From Desulfuromonadaceae bacterium (lineage in GTDB: Bacteria; Desulfobacterota; Desulfuromonadia; Geobacterales; Pseudopelobacteraceae): a stretch of 64,000 bases of DNA. Each line of letters starts with the position of its first letter. Position 1 is the first letter of the stretch. The notes beneath the pieces were generated by a model that was given only the letters and a program-made list of their open reading frames with translations, was not told the origin of the DNA and did not search any database. A program made the translations under genes and the position numbers. Shown here piece by piece: positions 39,891 through 49,693 of the stretch. The stretch covers positions 62,001-126,000 of the forward strand of contig JAQTZV010000012.1 of NCBI GenBank assembly GCA_028687585.1. The letters are read 5' to 3'.

Positions 39891-41063
39891 ATGATCAACC
39901 GATTCTGGTCAGGTTTACTTACGGTGCTGCTGTTAGCCGGCTGTGGCTGGGACGGTACTCCGACTCGCCCCAATGATTTCGCCCAACTGACGTCAATTAC
40001 GATCAGTGCCGTCTCTGCGACCATTGCCAACGGTACATCCGCCAAGCTCGTTGCAACCGGCCACTTCTCCGGTCAGTTCGACCGTGACGTTACTGATCGT
40101 GCGGTCTGGTCAAGCGCTTCGCCGGCCGTGGCCGATTTCAGATATTCTGCTGCACCGAACAAAAACCGGGTGACCGCGGTTACTCCGGGAACCACCGTCG
40201 TTACTGCAACGGTGGATGGGGTGTCGGCGACCTACGTGCTGACGGTATCGAGCGCCACGGTGCAAGCGGTAACGATTACGCCTGCCACTGCATCTATCCC
40301 CGTGGGTATGACCACCCAGTTTGCGGCAACCGGCTCCTTTTCGGATGCAACGACTCAGGATCTGACCTTTGATGCGGTCTGGTCTTCAACTCCAGGCACG
40401 TTTGCTACGGTAAGTAACATCTCCGTCAGCAAGGGACTCGCCAGCGCTACTGCAGTCGGTAATGAGTCTGTCGTTGCGACTTTTGGCGCTGCCCCTGTCA
40501 GCGGCACTGCATCACTGGCGGTCTCTGCTCCGGCAATGCAATCGATTACAGTCTCGCCGGCCAACTCTACCGTCTCAGGCTTGTCGAAGACAGTGACATT
40601 TACGGCCACCGGTAATTACTCTGACGGCACGACTTCCGATATCACCGGTCAGGCCACCTGGGCATCGACCAAGCCAGGGTTTGCCACTATTGTAGCTGGT
40701 AGTGGTGTTGCCACTACTGTTGCGGCAGGCACGACCTCAATCAGTGCCACGCTGAACGGTATCAGCGGCAGCACAAACCTCACGGTGACGGTTCCGGTTT
40801 TGGACACCAACGGGCTGCAGATTACCCCGGCCAGCCCGAGTATGAGCGTTGGCGCGACGCAACAACTTACCGTAATGGCAACCTATACTGACAGCTCGTC
40901 CAAGGACGTGACCAGCAGCTGTGTCTGGACATCCAGCGCCCCTTCGAATGCTTCAGTAAGCGCGACCGGATTGGTTACCGGCGGAATTGCCGGCACCACC
41001 GTCATTACTGCTGCATATGGCGGCCAATTTACTGCGGTCACCGTTACCGTCACCGTACATTGA
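39891..41063 (+). CDS. Lipoprotein with four Big_2-type Ig repeats
   Basis: ATG at 39891 follows GGAGGGG; 390 residues. Lipobox LLLAGCGWDG. Four repeats of about 85-95 residues follow with the Big_2/BID pattern (ITPATASIPVGMTTQFAATG, DLTFDAVWSS; similar segments at about 30, 125, 215 and 310). Such proteins are surface-exposed adhesin-like or structural. It is followed closely by an outer-membrane barrel gene. Confidence 0.85.
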   Translation: MINRFWSGLLTVLLLAGCGWDGTPTRPNDFAQLTSITISAVSATIANGTSAKLVATGHFSGQFDRDVTDRAVWSSASPAVADFRYSAAPNKNRVTAVTPGTTVVTATVDGVSATYVLTVSSATVQAVTITPATASIPVGMTTQFAATGSFSDATTQDLTFDAVWSSTPGTFATVSNISVSKGLASATAVGNESVVATFGAAPVSGTASLAVSAPAMQSITVSPANSTVSGLSKTVTFTATGNYSDGTTSDITGQATWASTKPGFATIVAGSGVATTVAAGTTSISATLNGISGSTNLTVTVPVLDTNGLQITPASPSMSVGATQQLTVMATYTDSSSKDVTSSCVWTSSAPSNASVSATGLVTGGIAGTTVITAAYGGQFTAVTVTVTVH

Positions 41064-41091
41064 ACTATTTTCGCTTCCAGGAAAGGACGAT

Positions 41092-41742
41092 ATGAATCGA
41101 ATCTGCCGGATAATAATCACTCTCTGTCTGCCGCTCCTGCTCTGCAGCCCGGCTATGGCACAGCATGCGGGCCCCTACATCGGGGCTTTTGTCGGGGGTA
41201 ATGTGCTGATGGACGCCAAGAGTTCCGACAGCTCGGGGCTATTCACCTTCACGTTTAATCCGGATATGCAGGGGAGCGCCGTACTCGGTTGGGAGTTTGC
41301 GCCGGGCAACCCTGTGGGGACGGGGCGGGTCGAGCTTGAATACACCAGGCGCAGCAACCCGCTCGACCAGGTAAAGTTTGTTGAAGGGAGTTTCAAGGGG
41401 GACGGCGACATAAAAGCTGACAGTCTGATGATTAACTTTTTTGGCGTCTACCCTGACAATACAAAATGGGCACCATATTTCGGGGTCGGCATCGGGGCTG
41501 CCCGTATTGAGACGTCAAGCTTGAAGGTGACCGGCCAACCGCTAGCCTCAGGTTCAGACACTGTTTTAGCATACCAACTGGGAGCTGGAGTTGATTACTC
41601 GCTGACAAAATATCTGAACCTCGATCTCGGCTACCGCTTTTTTAACAGTATCCGTCCTGAATTCACCGAAGCCAATGGGCAGAAGTTAAAGATGGATTAT
41701 GTAAGCCACAACCTTGTTTTCGGCCTGCGAGTCGGATTCTGA
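41092..41742 (+). CDS. Outer-membrane beta-barrel protein
   Basis: ATG at 41092 follows GAAAGGA; 216 residues. Signal peptide ends near AMA-QHA; the barrel begins GPYIGAFVGGNVLMDAKS, includes APYFGVGIGAARIET and YQLGAGVDYSLTKYLNLDLG, and ends LVFGLRVGF. OprF/OmpA-N-terminus-like eight-stranded barrel. Possibly co-transcribed with the Ig-repeat lipoprotein. Confidence 0.85.
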   Translation: MNRICRIIITLCLPLLLCSPAMAQHAGPYIGAFVGGNVLMDAKSSDSSGLFTFTFNPDMQGSAVLGWEFAPGNPVGTGRVELEYTRRSNPLDQVKFVEGSFKGDGDIKADSLMINFFGVYPDNTKWAPYFGVGIGAARIETSSLKVTGQPLASGSDTVLAYQLGAGVDYSLTKYLNLDLGYRFFNSIRPEFTEANGQKLKMDYVSHNLVFGLRVGF

Positions 41743-41765
41743 GGGTACTAAGTCCCTTTGCCGCC

Positions 41766-43829
41766 TTGAGTAACAGCACGTGGTCGCGGTTTGCCCGGTT
41801 TAGAAAGAAGCAATTTGTGGTTTCTCTGTCATTGCGTTTTAAAAAGTCATCTCTCTTCGCAGCAGCTTTTTTTCTGTTCTTGCTGCTCGACTATCCGGCC
41901 CGGGCCCAAGACAGCTATGCCACGTACCCACCCCTGCCGTTTGGCTATACATCAATAAAAGTCTTCGATAATAAAGGGCAGTTTGTTGGTAGAATTCTGC
42001 CCGATAAACGCTACTGGGTGTCTATTGACCGGATTCCCACTTTCCTGCAAAAGGCTGTGGTGGCTGTTGAAGACGCCCGCTTTTACGAACATGGCGGTAT
42101 AGATGTGCGCGGAATCGCCCGGGCTTTGGTAAAAGATGTGGTCAAGGGGCGTCTGGCTGAAGGGGGGTCAACCATTACCCAGCAGCTAATCAAAAACAGA
42201 TACTTGTCGAGTGAAAAGACCATCGAACGAAAATATGAAGAAGCCAAAATGGCTATTGAGTACGAGCAAAAGTACACCAAGAAGCAGATCCTGGAGATGT
42301 ATTTCAACGAAATTTATTACGGCAACGGGGCGTGGGGCATCGCCCAGGCATCCCGGCTCTATTTTGATAAAAGCCCGGAGGAGCTGAACGATGCCGAATG
42401 TGCTCTGCTGGCCGGTGTGCAAAAAAACCCTGGTCGCTACAACCCACTCGGTAAATCCGCCCAGGTTACCGGGCGGCGGGATATCGTGCTTGCGCGGATG
42501 GTGACACTGAACATGATCACGCCCGTCCAGAAGGCAAAACTGAGAAACCAGCGCGTTACTTTTACTCAATCGGGCCAGGCTCCGCATTATGTTGCTCACA
42601 TCCGCAGCAAACTGATAGAGCGTTTTGGCCTCGATGTTATCGAACAGGGGGGGCTTGAAGTCACTGCTGCCATGGATCTGGCTCTGCAAAAAAGTGCAGA
42701 AAAGGTGTTAGAAGAAGGGGTCAAAAAACGTTCACCGGAGCTGCAGGGGGCATTGGTCTGCCTTGACCCGGTTACGGGCGACGTTCTTGCTGCTGTGGGT
42801 GGGGTAGACGGTATTCGTAACGCCTATAACCGCGCATTTTTTGCCAAACGCCAGCCGGGATCGGCCATAAAACCGCTGATTTATGCTGCCGCACTGGAAA
42901 AAGGTATCACTGCCAGCAGCGTGTGGGATGACTCCCCGGTTTCATACCCCGGCAGTAACAATGGAACCTGGACGCCGCAGAATTATGGCAAGGAGGTATA
43001 CGGGGAGCTTACCCTCAGTCAGGCACTGGCGTATTCCAACAATGTCATAGCGGTTAAACTGCTGGATGCTGTCGGCATTCCGTATTTCGTCGATTTTGCC
43101 GGAAAAATGGGACTTTCGATGCACGCGGAGAATGGTCTTTCGCTCGCCCTGGGGACGGATGAAGTTACTCTGAATGACCTTGTACTGGCGTATGCACCGT
43201 TGGCAAATGGTGGCATGCGTCCAGAGGCGAGAACCATTATCAAAATTTATGACCGCAAACGAAATACCTGGGTGGAATTTCCCGCAACGACGCTCCCGGT
43301 ACTTTCGCCTGCGGTGGCTTATATTACTACGCAGATGCTCAAAGGCGTCATGACCTATGGTACCGGGAAAAGTCTCAAGAAATTCAATTTGACTCATCCG
43401 TCAGCCGGGAAGACCGGAACAACCGATGACTACCGGGATGCCTGGTTTGTCGGCTATACCCCTCAGTTAATAACCGGGGTCTGGGTTGGCTATGACAAGC
43501 CAAAGCCGGGGGGCAAGGGCTTTACTGGTGGCGCTGTTGCTGCCCCGATTTGGGAAAAATTCATGCGCAGAGCGGTGGCAACCAAGGCGCCTGCCGATTT
43601 TTCGCGTCCGGATTCGGTTGTTAGTGTGAGTGTTGATCTGGAGACAGGGTATCTTGCGTCACCCGACTGCCCGGAAAAACGGGATGAGTTTTTTATTTCG
43701 GGGACGGAGCCAAGTGAATACTGTCCCAGGCATGGAAGAAATGACGTGCCGGCTGAGCCTGTCGAGTCTGTTAAGCCTCTTGAATCTCTTGAACATCTTG
43801 AACCAATTGTACCGTCTGGATCCGATTGA
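41766..43829 (+). CDS. Class A penicillin-binding protein (PBP1A-like)
   Basis: A bifunctional enzyme of up to 687 residues. The transmembrane helix is near 30-45; the transglycosylase domain has EDARFYEHGGID, GGSTITQQLIKNRYL and KKQILEMYFNEIYYGNGAWG; the transpeptidase has the Ser-x-x-Lys in QPGSAIKPL, YSNN and the GKTGTT box. It polymerises and cross-links peptidoglycan. The C-terminal tail (EPVESVKPLESLEHLEPIVP) is a degenerate short repeat. The TTG start at 41766 has no good ribosome site, so the real start could be a GTG slightly downstream. Confidence 0.92.
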   Translation: MSNSTWSRFARFRKKQFVVSLSLRFKKSSLFAAAFFLFLLLDYPARAQDSYATYPPLPFGYTSIKVFDNKGQFVGRILPDKRYWVSIDRIPTFLQKAVVAVEDARFYEHGGIDVRGIARALVKDVVKGRLAEGGSTITQQLIKNRYLSSEKTIERKYEEAKMAIEYEQKYTKKQILEMYFNEIYYGNGAWGIAQASRLYFDKSPEELNDAECALLAGVQKNPGRYNPLGKSAQVTGRRDIVLARMVTLNMITPVQKAKLRNQRVTFTQSGQAPHYVAHIRSKLIERFGLDVIEQGGLEVTAAMDLALQKSAEKVLEEGVKKRSPELQGALVCLDPVTGDVLAAVGGVDGIRNAYNRAFFAKRQPGSAIKPLIYAAALEKGITASSVWDDSPVSYPGSNNGTWTPQNYGKEVYGELTLSQALAYSNNVIAVKLLDAVGIPYFVDFAGKMGLSMHAENGLSLALGTDEVTLNDLVLAYAPLANGGMRPEARTIIKIYDRKRNTWVEFPATTLPVLSPAVAYITTQMLKGVMTYGTGKSLKKFNLTHPSAGKTGTTDDYRDAWFVGYTPQLITGVWVGYDKPKPGGKGFTGGAVAAPIWEKFMRRAVATKAPADFSRPDSVVSVSVDLETGYLASPDCPEKRDEFFISGTEPSEYCPRHGRNDVPAEPVESVKPLESLEHLEPIVPSGSD

Positions 43830-43940
43830 GTTTGAAGTATAGGTAATTGCACTACACGCCGATGGCACTCGTATGCAGCAATAGCTGACAGTTCTAACGT
43901 ATTGGATGTCATCACTGTCACCACACGTTCTGGAGGATTT

Positions 43941-44360
43941 ATGGATACCAGCAGCAGGAGGACTTTTTTAGCGGTATGCCTTGGCGGTCTTGGCTCAATT
44001 GCTACCGCAGCGGTTGCCTGGCCGCTGTTCCGCTATCTGTCACCTCGCTCTGGCAGTGGGACAAGCGGAAAAGTAGTTATTCCGGATGCGGAAGTACGCG
44101 AGGGGGAAGCGAAATTCTTTGAATATGCCGGTTCTTCTGCGGTGCTGATCAGGAAAAGGGGCGGTGAACTTATCGCTCTTTCTGCGGTCTGTACCCATTT
44201 GGGCTGTATCGTACAATGGGAAAAAGATAAACAGGATTTCCTTTGCCCCTGTCATGGTGGGCATTATTCCGCCGATGGTGCAGTCACGGCCGGCCCGCCT
44301 CCCAAACCGTTAATAAAACTGCCGTTTACCGTGTTTGGCGGTAATATAACTGTTGGGTAA
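43941..44360 (+). CDS. Rieske iron-sulfur protein of a quinol oxidoreductase
   Basis: ATG at 43941 follows TGGAGG; 139 residues. A Tat-like membrane anchor ([16 protein letters not shown], helix about 7-30) is followed by the Rieske domain with [10 protein letters not shown] and CPCHGGHYS, the two Cys-x-His loops binding the 2Fe-2S cluster. It begins an operon with cytochrome b and a pentaheme cytochrome. Confidence 0.95.
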   Translation: MDTSSRRTFLAVCLGGLGSIATAAVAWPLFRYLSPRSGSGTSGKVVIPDAEVREGEAKFFEYAGSSAVLIRKRGGELIALSAVCTHLGCIVQWEKDKQDFLCPCHGGHYSADGAVTAGPPPKPLIKLPFTVFGGNITVG

Positions 44361-44391
44361 CTTGTGAACGTAACCTGTTGAAGGAGCCGGT

Positions 44392-45495
44392 ATGACTCTC
44401 ATTAAAAGTGTTATTGACTGGATCGATGTTCGCGTTGGAATTCGCGAGATAGCGGAGAAGGAACTGACCGGTTATCTCCTGCCGCGCAATATAAACGCCT
44501 GGTACTCGATGGGAAGCATTCTGCTGTTTGCCTTTGCTCTGCAGGTCGTTACCGGCATGCTGCTGCTGATCTATTATGTGCCGGATGCAGAGAAGGCTTT
44601 CAAAAGTGTTACCGCCATCATGAACGATGTCCCCTACGGCTGGCTGATCCGCATGCTTCACGCGGTCGGTTCAAATATGATGGTTCTGGTGCTGCTGCTT
44701 CATATGATTTCAGTGCTGTTCATGGGGAGTTATAAAAAACCTCGCGAATTGAACTGGGTGACCGGTTTTATCCTTCTCAGCATGATTCAGGGGATATCTC
44801 TGACCGGATATCTGCTCCCCTGGAGCCAGCTCTCCTTCTGGGCCACTACCGTTGCCACCAATAGCGCCAATGCCATCCCGGTGCTGGGTCCATATCTGGT
44901 GGAATTCCTGCGCGGCAGTCCGCTGGTCGGACCTCCGACTCTGGGGCGCTTTTTCGCGCTGCATGTCGCGGTCATTCCGGCCGGGATCGCCGCCATGATA
45001 GCTGCCCACCTTTTTTTCCTCAAACGCACCGGGGTATCGACACCCCCCTTCGGGCAACAGGACACGTTGAACCAGTGGCGAGGCGAGAGTTATACACATG
45101 AGAATCATCCTGGCGGGATTCCCTTTTTTCCCGATTTTGCTCTTGAAGATCTGCGGTCGATTGCCATCTATATGGCGATATTTCTCGCGGTGGTATTTTT
45201 CGACCCGTATCTGTTTTTCCCGAAGGATGCCTTCATCCCGGCAAATGCCTTTGTGACCCCGGCTCACATCAAGCCGGAGTGGTACTTCCTGGCCAACTAC
45301 CAGACCCTGAAAATTTTTCCCAATGAGCTGATCGGTCTGTCGCTGCAGGGTGCTGCGATGACGTTCCTGGCGCTGCTCCCGTTCATTGATCGTGGCAGGG
45401 AACGTCATCCGCTGAAGCGGCCGCTGTTCATGATCTGTTCTGTCGGCGGCCTGCTGCTCTGGATCGGTCTGAGTATATGGGGGCATTTATCATGA
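44392..45495 (+). CDS. Cytochrome b, fused b6/subunit IV type
   Basis: A 367-residue polytopic protein. The N-terminal part has the b-heme helices with conserved His (RMLHAVGSNMMVLVLLLHMI) and SLTGYLLPWSQLSFWATTV; the C-terminal part has the quinol-site PEWY motif (HIKPEWYFLANYQTLKIFP). It accepts electrons from menaquinol for transfer to the Rieske and pentaheme partners. Start 31 bases after the Rieske gene; stop overlaps the next gene by four bases. Confidence 0.95.
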   Translation: MTLIKSVIDWIDVRVGIREIAEKELTGYLLPRNINAWYSMGSILLFAFALQVVTGMLLLIYYVPDAEKAFKSVTAIMNDVPYGWLIRMLHAVGSNMMVLVLLLHMISVLFMGSYKKPRELNWVTGFILLSMIQGISLTGYLLPWSQLSFWATTVATNSANAIPVLGPYLVEFLRGSPLVGPPTLGRFFALHVAVIPAGIAAMIAAHLFFLKRTGVSTPPFGQQDTLNQWRGESYTHENHPGGIPFFPDFALEDLRSIAIYMAIFLAVVFFDPYLFFPKDAFIPANAFVTPAHIKPEWYFLANYQTLKIFPNELIGLSLQGAAMTFLALLPFIDRGRERHPLKRPLFMICSVGGLLLWIGLSIWGHLS

Positions 45496-46316
45496 AATAT
45501 CAGGATACTACCATGACGCTTTGTCTCCAATTGTGTGCCCTGTTGTTGCTTCCGTTCATATCGTTCCTCATGCCGACGCATGCCGCTGCAGAAGATGCTG
45601 CAGAGCCTGTCTGCATCCAGTGTCACTCTAAAATGCCGGAAAAATACAGCCTGCCGGTCAAACTCTGGCGGGGCAGCATCCATGCCGAAAACGGCATCGC
45701 CTGCAATGGCTGCCACGGCGGTGATCCGAAAGATGCTGCCAATGCCATGAATCCGGCGCGCGGTTTTCTGGGAGCGCCCAAAGAATCGGCCATTCCTGCG
45801 TTCTGCGGCCGCTGCCATGTCGGCGTGATGAAGGATTATCTGGCCAGTGCTCACGGGCGCAAGCTTGGTGTCGGCGGCCCGACCTGTGTTACCTGCCACG
45901 GCAACCATCAGGTAATGAAGGCATCTCTGGAGTTGATTAACGAAAAGAGCTGCAGCCGCTGTCACAGCTTTGAACGGGCCAGAGTTATCCGGGATACCAT
46001 GCAGGAAACTGAAAAAACCATCGTGGCGATTGACGGTCGTATCGGCGCATACAAAATGATCGGTACCGATATTGAAAAGCTGGAAAAAGATCTCTTTGCG
46101 GTGCGCAATCGCTTCCATACTCTGTTTCATGATGTTAATGTGGAACTTGTCAAAAATGAATCTGCCCAGATTCAGGCGGATCTGCAGAAAACCCAGGTTG
46201 CGCTTGCAGCACTGGATACCACGCAACAGAACCGCAAGATTGCCGGAGCGGTTGCGGTGGCGTTTTTGCTGCTGCTGGCACTTGTCATACATCTTTTCAA
46301 AAAAACGTTTACTTAG
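45492..46316 (+). CDS. Pentaheme cytochrome c of the b/Rieske module
   Basis: ATG at 45492 overlaps the cytochrome b stop; 274 residues. Signal peptide ends near HAA-AED. Five CXXCH motifs: CIQCH, CNGCH, CGRCH, CVTCH and CSRCH. A long helical part follows (about 150-250) and a C-terminal transmembrane helix (VAVAFLLLLALVIHLFK) anchors it. It takes the place of cytochrome c1 and should pass electrons from the Rieske protein to periplasmic carriers. Confidence 0.92.
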   Translation: MKYQDTTMTLCLQLCALLLLPFISFLMPTHAAAEDAAEPVCIQCHSKMPEKYSLPVKLWRGSIHAENGIACNGCHGGDPKDAANAMNPARGFLGAPKESAIPAFCGRCHVGVMKDYLASAHGRKLGVGGPTCVTCHGNHQVMKASLELINEKSCSRCHSFERARVIRDTMQETEKTIVAIDGRIGAYKMIGTDIEKLEKDLFAVRNRFHTLFHDVNVELVKNESAQIQADLQKTQVALAALDTTQQNRKIAGAVAVAFLLLLALVIHLFKKTFT

Positions 46317-46414
46317 AGATCTATTCAGGTTGTGTCTGCGAGCGCGTTGTCTCAACGGCAGACAAGCCCGGTTAGCCTGTTGACATTTCGTTACCGGTTC
46401 CATAGATTACCCGC

Positions 46415-46792
46415 ATGTTTTTATCGGATACGACCATGAGCTTTGCCCGCACATATGATTTTATTGTCGTTGTCACCCTGATCATTGCATACCTGACGGT
46501 GCCGGCATCGGGGCTTGCCCGTGCCGCCACCCTCGATTCCGGCTCATCTTCTGTGCAGATGTTCAGCAGCACCGCCACTACGGCACCCTGTGATAATTGC
46601 CCCTGTTCCGATGGTCATGGTTCTGACTGTTGCGACTCAATCTTCTGCTCCTGCTCCTGCCACGCTCCCCTGATTCATGGGCTGCAACTCTCCTATTCGC
46701 CGGAGATTTCAACTCAATGTTTTCAAGAACCATCCTGGTCGTTATTGCAGGTCTACCGCTCCATATTTGTCCCGCCGCAAAACTACGTCTGA
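46415..46792 (+). CDS. Secreted Cys-rich protein
   Basis: A 125-residue protein with a hydrophobic N-terminus (VVVTLIIAYLTVPASG) and a Cys-rich centre (CDNCPCSDGHGSDCCDSIFC, then SCSCH), likely binding metal. The rest is unremarkable. The start is uncertain (46415 or the ATG at 46436). It sits between the quinol oxidase operon and the cytochrome maturation genes; a role in metal handling is possible. Confidence 0.6.
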   Translation: MFLSDTTMSFARTYDFIVVVTLIIAYLTVPASGLARAATLDSGSSSVQMFSSTATTAPCDNCPCSDGHGSDCCDSIFCSCSCHAPLIHGLQLSYSPEISTQCFQEPSWSLLQVYRSIFVPPQNYV

Positions 46793-46909
46793 TCAACCCC
46801 TCTATTTTAAAATACCGGCGACACCAACACCCCATCTTACCTGACAAATTATTCCAGAAGAATATGGAAATATAGGATAGTGGTGCACATATCCAAGGAG
46901 AACCTACAC

Positions 46910-48292
46910 GTGACAACACCTAAAAAAGATTTTCTGCACTCCCTCTGGGACTTTTTCTGTTCACTGAAGCTGACCATGTTTCTGCTGATATCTCTGGCGG
47001 TCATCTCGATTATCGGGACGGTCATTCCCCAGGGAATACCCCCCCAAGAGTATCTAGCCCGGATCAGCCCGGCTAAAATAACGCTGTACAAGGCGCTCGG
47101 TTTTTTTGATATGTACCATTCCTGGTGGTTCATTCTGCTGCTGTACCTGTTGACCGTCAACCTGATCGCCTGTTCCTTCAAGCGGCTGCCCCATATCTGG
47201 AAGATCATCTCCCAACCGGTAACAACTCTGAGCAACACTCTGGAGCAGTCCCTTACCAATGTGGCAACGATAAAAACTTCAGCTGAACCGACGGCAGTCA
47301 AAGAGAGGCTCGCTTCTTTTCTCAGTGCGGAATTTTCCACTCCTGTTGTTTCCGAGGTCGATGGCGCCTGGCACCTCTTTGCCCAGAAAACCCCCTGGTG
47401 CCGGCTCTCGGTCTATTTCGTCCATCTGAGCATCATTGTTATCTTCATCGGTTCCATAATCGGCTCACTTTTTGGCTTCAAAGGTTATGTGAACATTCTT
47501 GAAGGTGAAAGTGTCTCCAAAGTTATGACCCGCTCGGAAAAGGAAATCGATCTTGGTTACTCCGTGCGCCTCGAGCAATTCAGTATGGCAAAGTATCCCA
47601 GCGGAGCACCGAAAGAGTTCAAAAGTATTCTGACGGTACTGGAGAACGGCAAACCGGTACCTGACTACACCAATGTCCGTGTTATTGTTAACGATCCGCT
47701 TAGTTACAAAGGGATAACGTTCTATCAATCGAGCTACGGCAATGCCGGGAACTATTACTTTACGGTTACCGATATAAATGGCAGCAATCCCGTCTCCCTG
47801 ACGGTTGCCGGCCAGTCTTCGGTTACTCTCCCCGATGGCAGCAGCCTGCACGTTCTGGAAGCAACACGTGAAGTCTCTCAATTTGCAAAAGATCTGTCCG
47901 GACCGGCTGCTCAGGTTGAGCTGCATACGCCGAACGGAAAAGCGGAAGCTTTTGTTGTCTATGCCAATCATCCCGAACTGAACATCCAGCACGCAAAGCA
48001 GCATGGCGCCGGTCCGGTCATTCACTACAGAGGCGCGGAAGAAAAAATGTATACCGGACTCCAGGTTGCCAAGGACCCGGGGGTGGAAATAGTCTGGCTT
48101 GGGTGTCTGCTGATGGTGGTCGGCATTTATGTCGCTTTCTTTATGTCTCACCGTCGCATCTGGATCCGCATTCAGGACGGTGCGGTAACCATTGGCGGCA
48201 ATGCCAGCAAGAATCCCGGTGCCTTCCAGCAAAACTTTGAGGCCCTTGTCGCGCAACTCAAAACAGCTCTTACTACGGAGAAACAACCATGA
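46910..48292 (+). CDS. resB: Cytochrome c biogenesis protein ResB
   Basis: GTG at 46910 directly after AAGGAG; 460 residues. Membrane helices near the N-terminus (MFLLISLAVISIIGTVIPQG), the segment MYHSWWFILLLYLLTVNLI, SVYFVHLSIIVIFIGSIIG, a large periplasmic domain and a C-terminal helix (IVWLGCLLMVVGIYVAFFM). It delivers heme for c-type cytochrome maturation together with CcsA; matches the many cytochromes encoded around it. Confidence 0.93.
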   Translation: MTTPKKDFLHSLWDFFCSLKLTMFLLISLAVISIIGTVIPQGIPPQEYLARISPAKITLYKALGFFDMYHSWWFILLLYLLTVNLIACSFKRLPHIWKIISQPVTTLSNTLEQSLTNVATIKTSAEPTAVKERLASFLSAEFSTPVVSEVDGAWHLFAQKTPWCRLSVYFVHLSIIVIFIGSIIGSLFGFKGYVNILEGESVSKVMTRSEKEIDLGYSVRLEQFSMAKYPSGAPKEFKSILTVLENGKPVPDYTNVRVIVNDPLSYKGITFYQSSYGNAGNYYFTVTDINGSNPVSLTVAGQSSVTLPDGSSLHVLEATREVSQFAKDLSGPAAQVELHTPNGKAEAFVVYANHPELNIQHAKQHGAGPVIHYRGAEEKMYTGLQVAKDPGVEIVWLGCLLMVVGIYVAFFMSHRRIWIRIQDGAVTIGGNASKNPGAFQQNFEALVAQLKTALTTEKQP

Positions 48293-49146
48293 CCAGTTCA
48301 CTGCTATTCAACATAACTACGTTTGCCTATCTCATATCGATGCTGCTGTTCTTTGCCTTTCTCGCCAGTCGTGCCAAAGCAATCGGTGCTGCAGCCATGG
48401 CCGTTTCTTATGGCGGACTGCTTGCACAGACGGTAGCAATCGCCCTCCGTTGGAAGGAATCCTACGACATGGGGGTGGGTCATGCCCCGTTCTCCAATCT
48501 GTACGAATCGATCGTCTTTTTTTCCTGGACGATCGTATTGATCTATGCCCTGCTTGACATCAAGTACAAATACCGGGTGATCGGTGCTTTCGTCATGCCC
48601 TTCGCCCTGCTCGGTATGGCTTGGGCACAACTTGGTATGAACAACTCCATCGAGCCGCTCGTACCCGCTCTGCAGAGTAACTGGCTACTGTATCACGTTG
48701 TTACCTGTTTCCTCGGCTACGCCGCTTTTGCCGTGGCCTGCGGTATCTCTATCATGTACCTGATCAAAGCCGGCTGCGAAGAGGCCGCCGATGGGAAGGC
48801 CGGAAACGGTCTGCTTGCCATGTTTCCGCCGACTAAAGTTCTCGATGATCTGAACTACCGCTCAATTATGGTCGGTTTTCCGCTGCTCACACTCGGCATC
48901 ATTACCGGTGCCGCCTGGGCAAACTATGCCTGGGGCACCTACTGGAGCTGGGACCCGAAAGAAACCTGGTCGCTGATCGTCTGGTTCGTGTATGCCGCAT
49001 TCCTGCATGCCCGCATCACGAAAGGCTGGGTCGGTAAACGCGCTGCCTGGCTTTCAATTATTGGTTTTGCCGCTACGCTTTTCTGCTATCTGGGTGTGAA
49101 CCTGCTTTTATCAGGATTGCACAGCTATGGCGGCGGTGGAAAATAA
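48289..49146 (+). CDS. ccsA: Cytochrome c biogenesis protein CcsA/ResC
   Basis: A 285-residue membrane protein overlapping resB by four bases. The heme-handling WWD-type motif is WANYAWGTYWSWDPKETWSL. Histidines in other helices (LLYHVVTCFLGYAAFA) fit heme ligands. With ResB it forms the system II cytochrome c synthetase. Confidence 0.95.
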   Translation: MTSSLLFNITTFAYLISMLLFFAFLASRAKAIGAAAMAVSYGGLLAQTVAIALRWKESYDMGVGHAPFSNLYESIVFFSWTIVLIYALLDIKYKYRVIGAFVMPFALLGMAWAQLGMNNSIEPLVPALQSNWLLYHVVTCFLGYAAFAVACGISIMYLIKAGCEEAADGKAGNGLLAMFPPTKVLDDLNYRSIMVGFPLLTLGIITGAAWANYAWGTYWSWDPKETWSLIVWFVYAAFLHARITKGWVGKRAAWLSIIGFAATLFCYLGVNLLLSGLHSYGGGGK

Positions 49147-49235
49147 GCTTCTGGTTCCGGCTCTTTGGACTTGATTTATTTATTAGAGCGTGGTAGTTAT
49201 CACTTCCGCGTTACTGACGAATTGTCACGCCATGC

Positions 49236-49328
49236 GGAGAGATGGCCGAGTAGGTCGAAGGCGCTCGCCTGCTAAGCGAGTATACTGGGAAACCGGTATC
49301 CAGGGTTCGAATCCCTGTCTCTCCGCCA
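49236..49328 (+). tRNA. tRNA-Ser(GCT)
   Basis: Acceptor GGAGAGA (49236-49242) pairs with TCTCTCC (49318-49324), G73, and CCA is encoded (49326-49328). The anticodon arm CTCGC-CTGCTAA-GCGAG gives anticodon GCT (49271-49273), and the long variable arm (CTGGG...) and GGTTCGAATCC T-arm confirm a class II tRNA for Ser. Length 93 bases. Confidence 0.97.
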
Positions 49329-49360
49329 CTAAATAATTCGGCATAGTCCGAAAAAGACCA

Positions 49361-49390
49361 AAAGCCCCTGAGAAATCGGGGGCTTTTTTT
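49361..49390 (+). terminator. Terminator after tRNA-Ser
   Basis: AAAGCCCC pairs with GGGGCTTT across an eleven-base loop, followed by T bases: intrinsic terminator. The stretch 49391-49693 shows no gene; it contains only AT-rich sequence and a G-run. Confidence 0.85.
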
Positions 49391-49693
49391 TGAATATACC
49401 GCTTGTTTATTTGCCTTGATTACCAGCTCTCTTTTCAATGACAAGAATTAGCACAGGTGTGCTGAACATTATCCCACCCGGTGCTTGATGCTACATTCTT
49501 CACTCCGTTGTCACAGAACAACATCTGACGCATGGTTCATCCCACTGTTATGGGGTAGAAATAGCGGAGAATTCTTAACTGAATATGAAGGAAAGAAGTA
49601 TTTTTAAAAAAAAGTTACGGAATGTTTTTTGGGGGGGCTGCTATAGGGGAATATCAGGTGATGAACGGTAAGAAGTTTTGTGCCGATATACGA

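Noticed and set aside
44710..46403. Two long minus-strand frames opposite cytochrome genes
   Set aside because: They are shadows of the cytochrome b and pentaheme genes, which are certain.
49211..49444. Minus-strand frame with a GGETGIRTLDTGFPVYSLSR stretch
   Set aside because: This stretch is a known spurious translation of a tRNA-Ser gene on the opposite strand.
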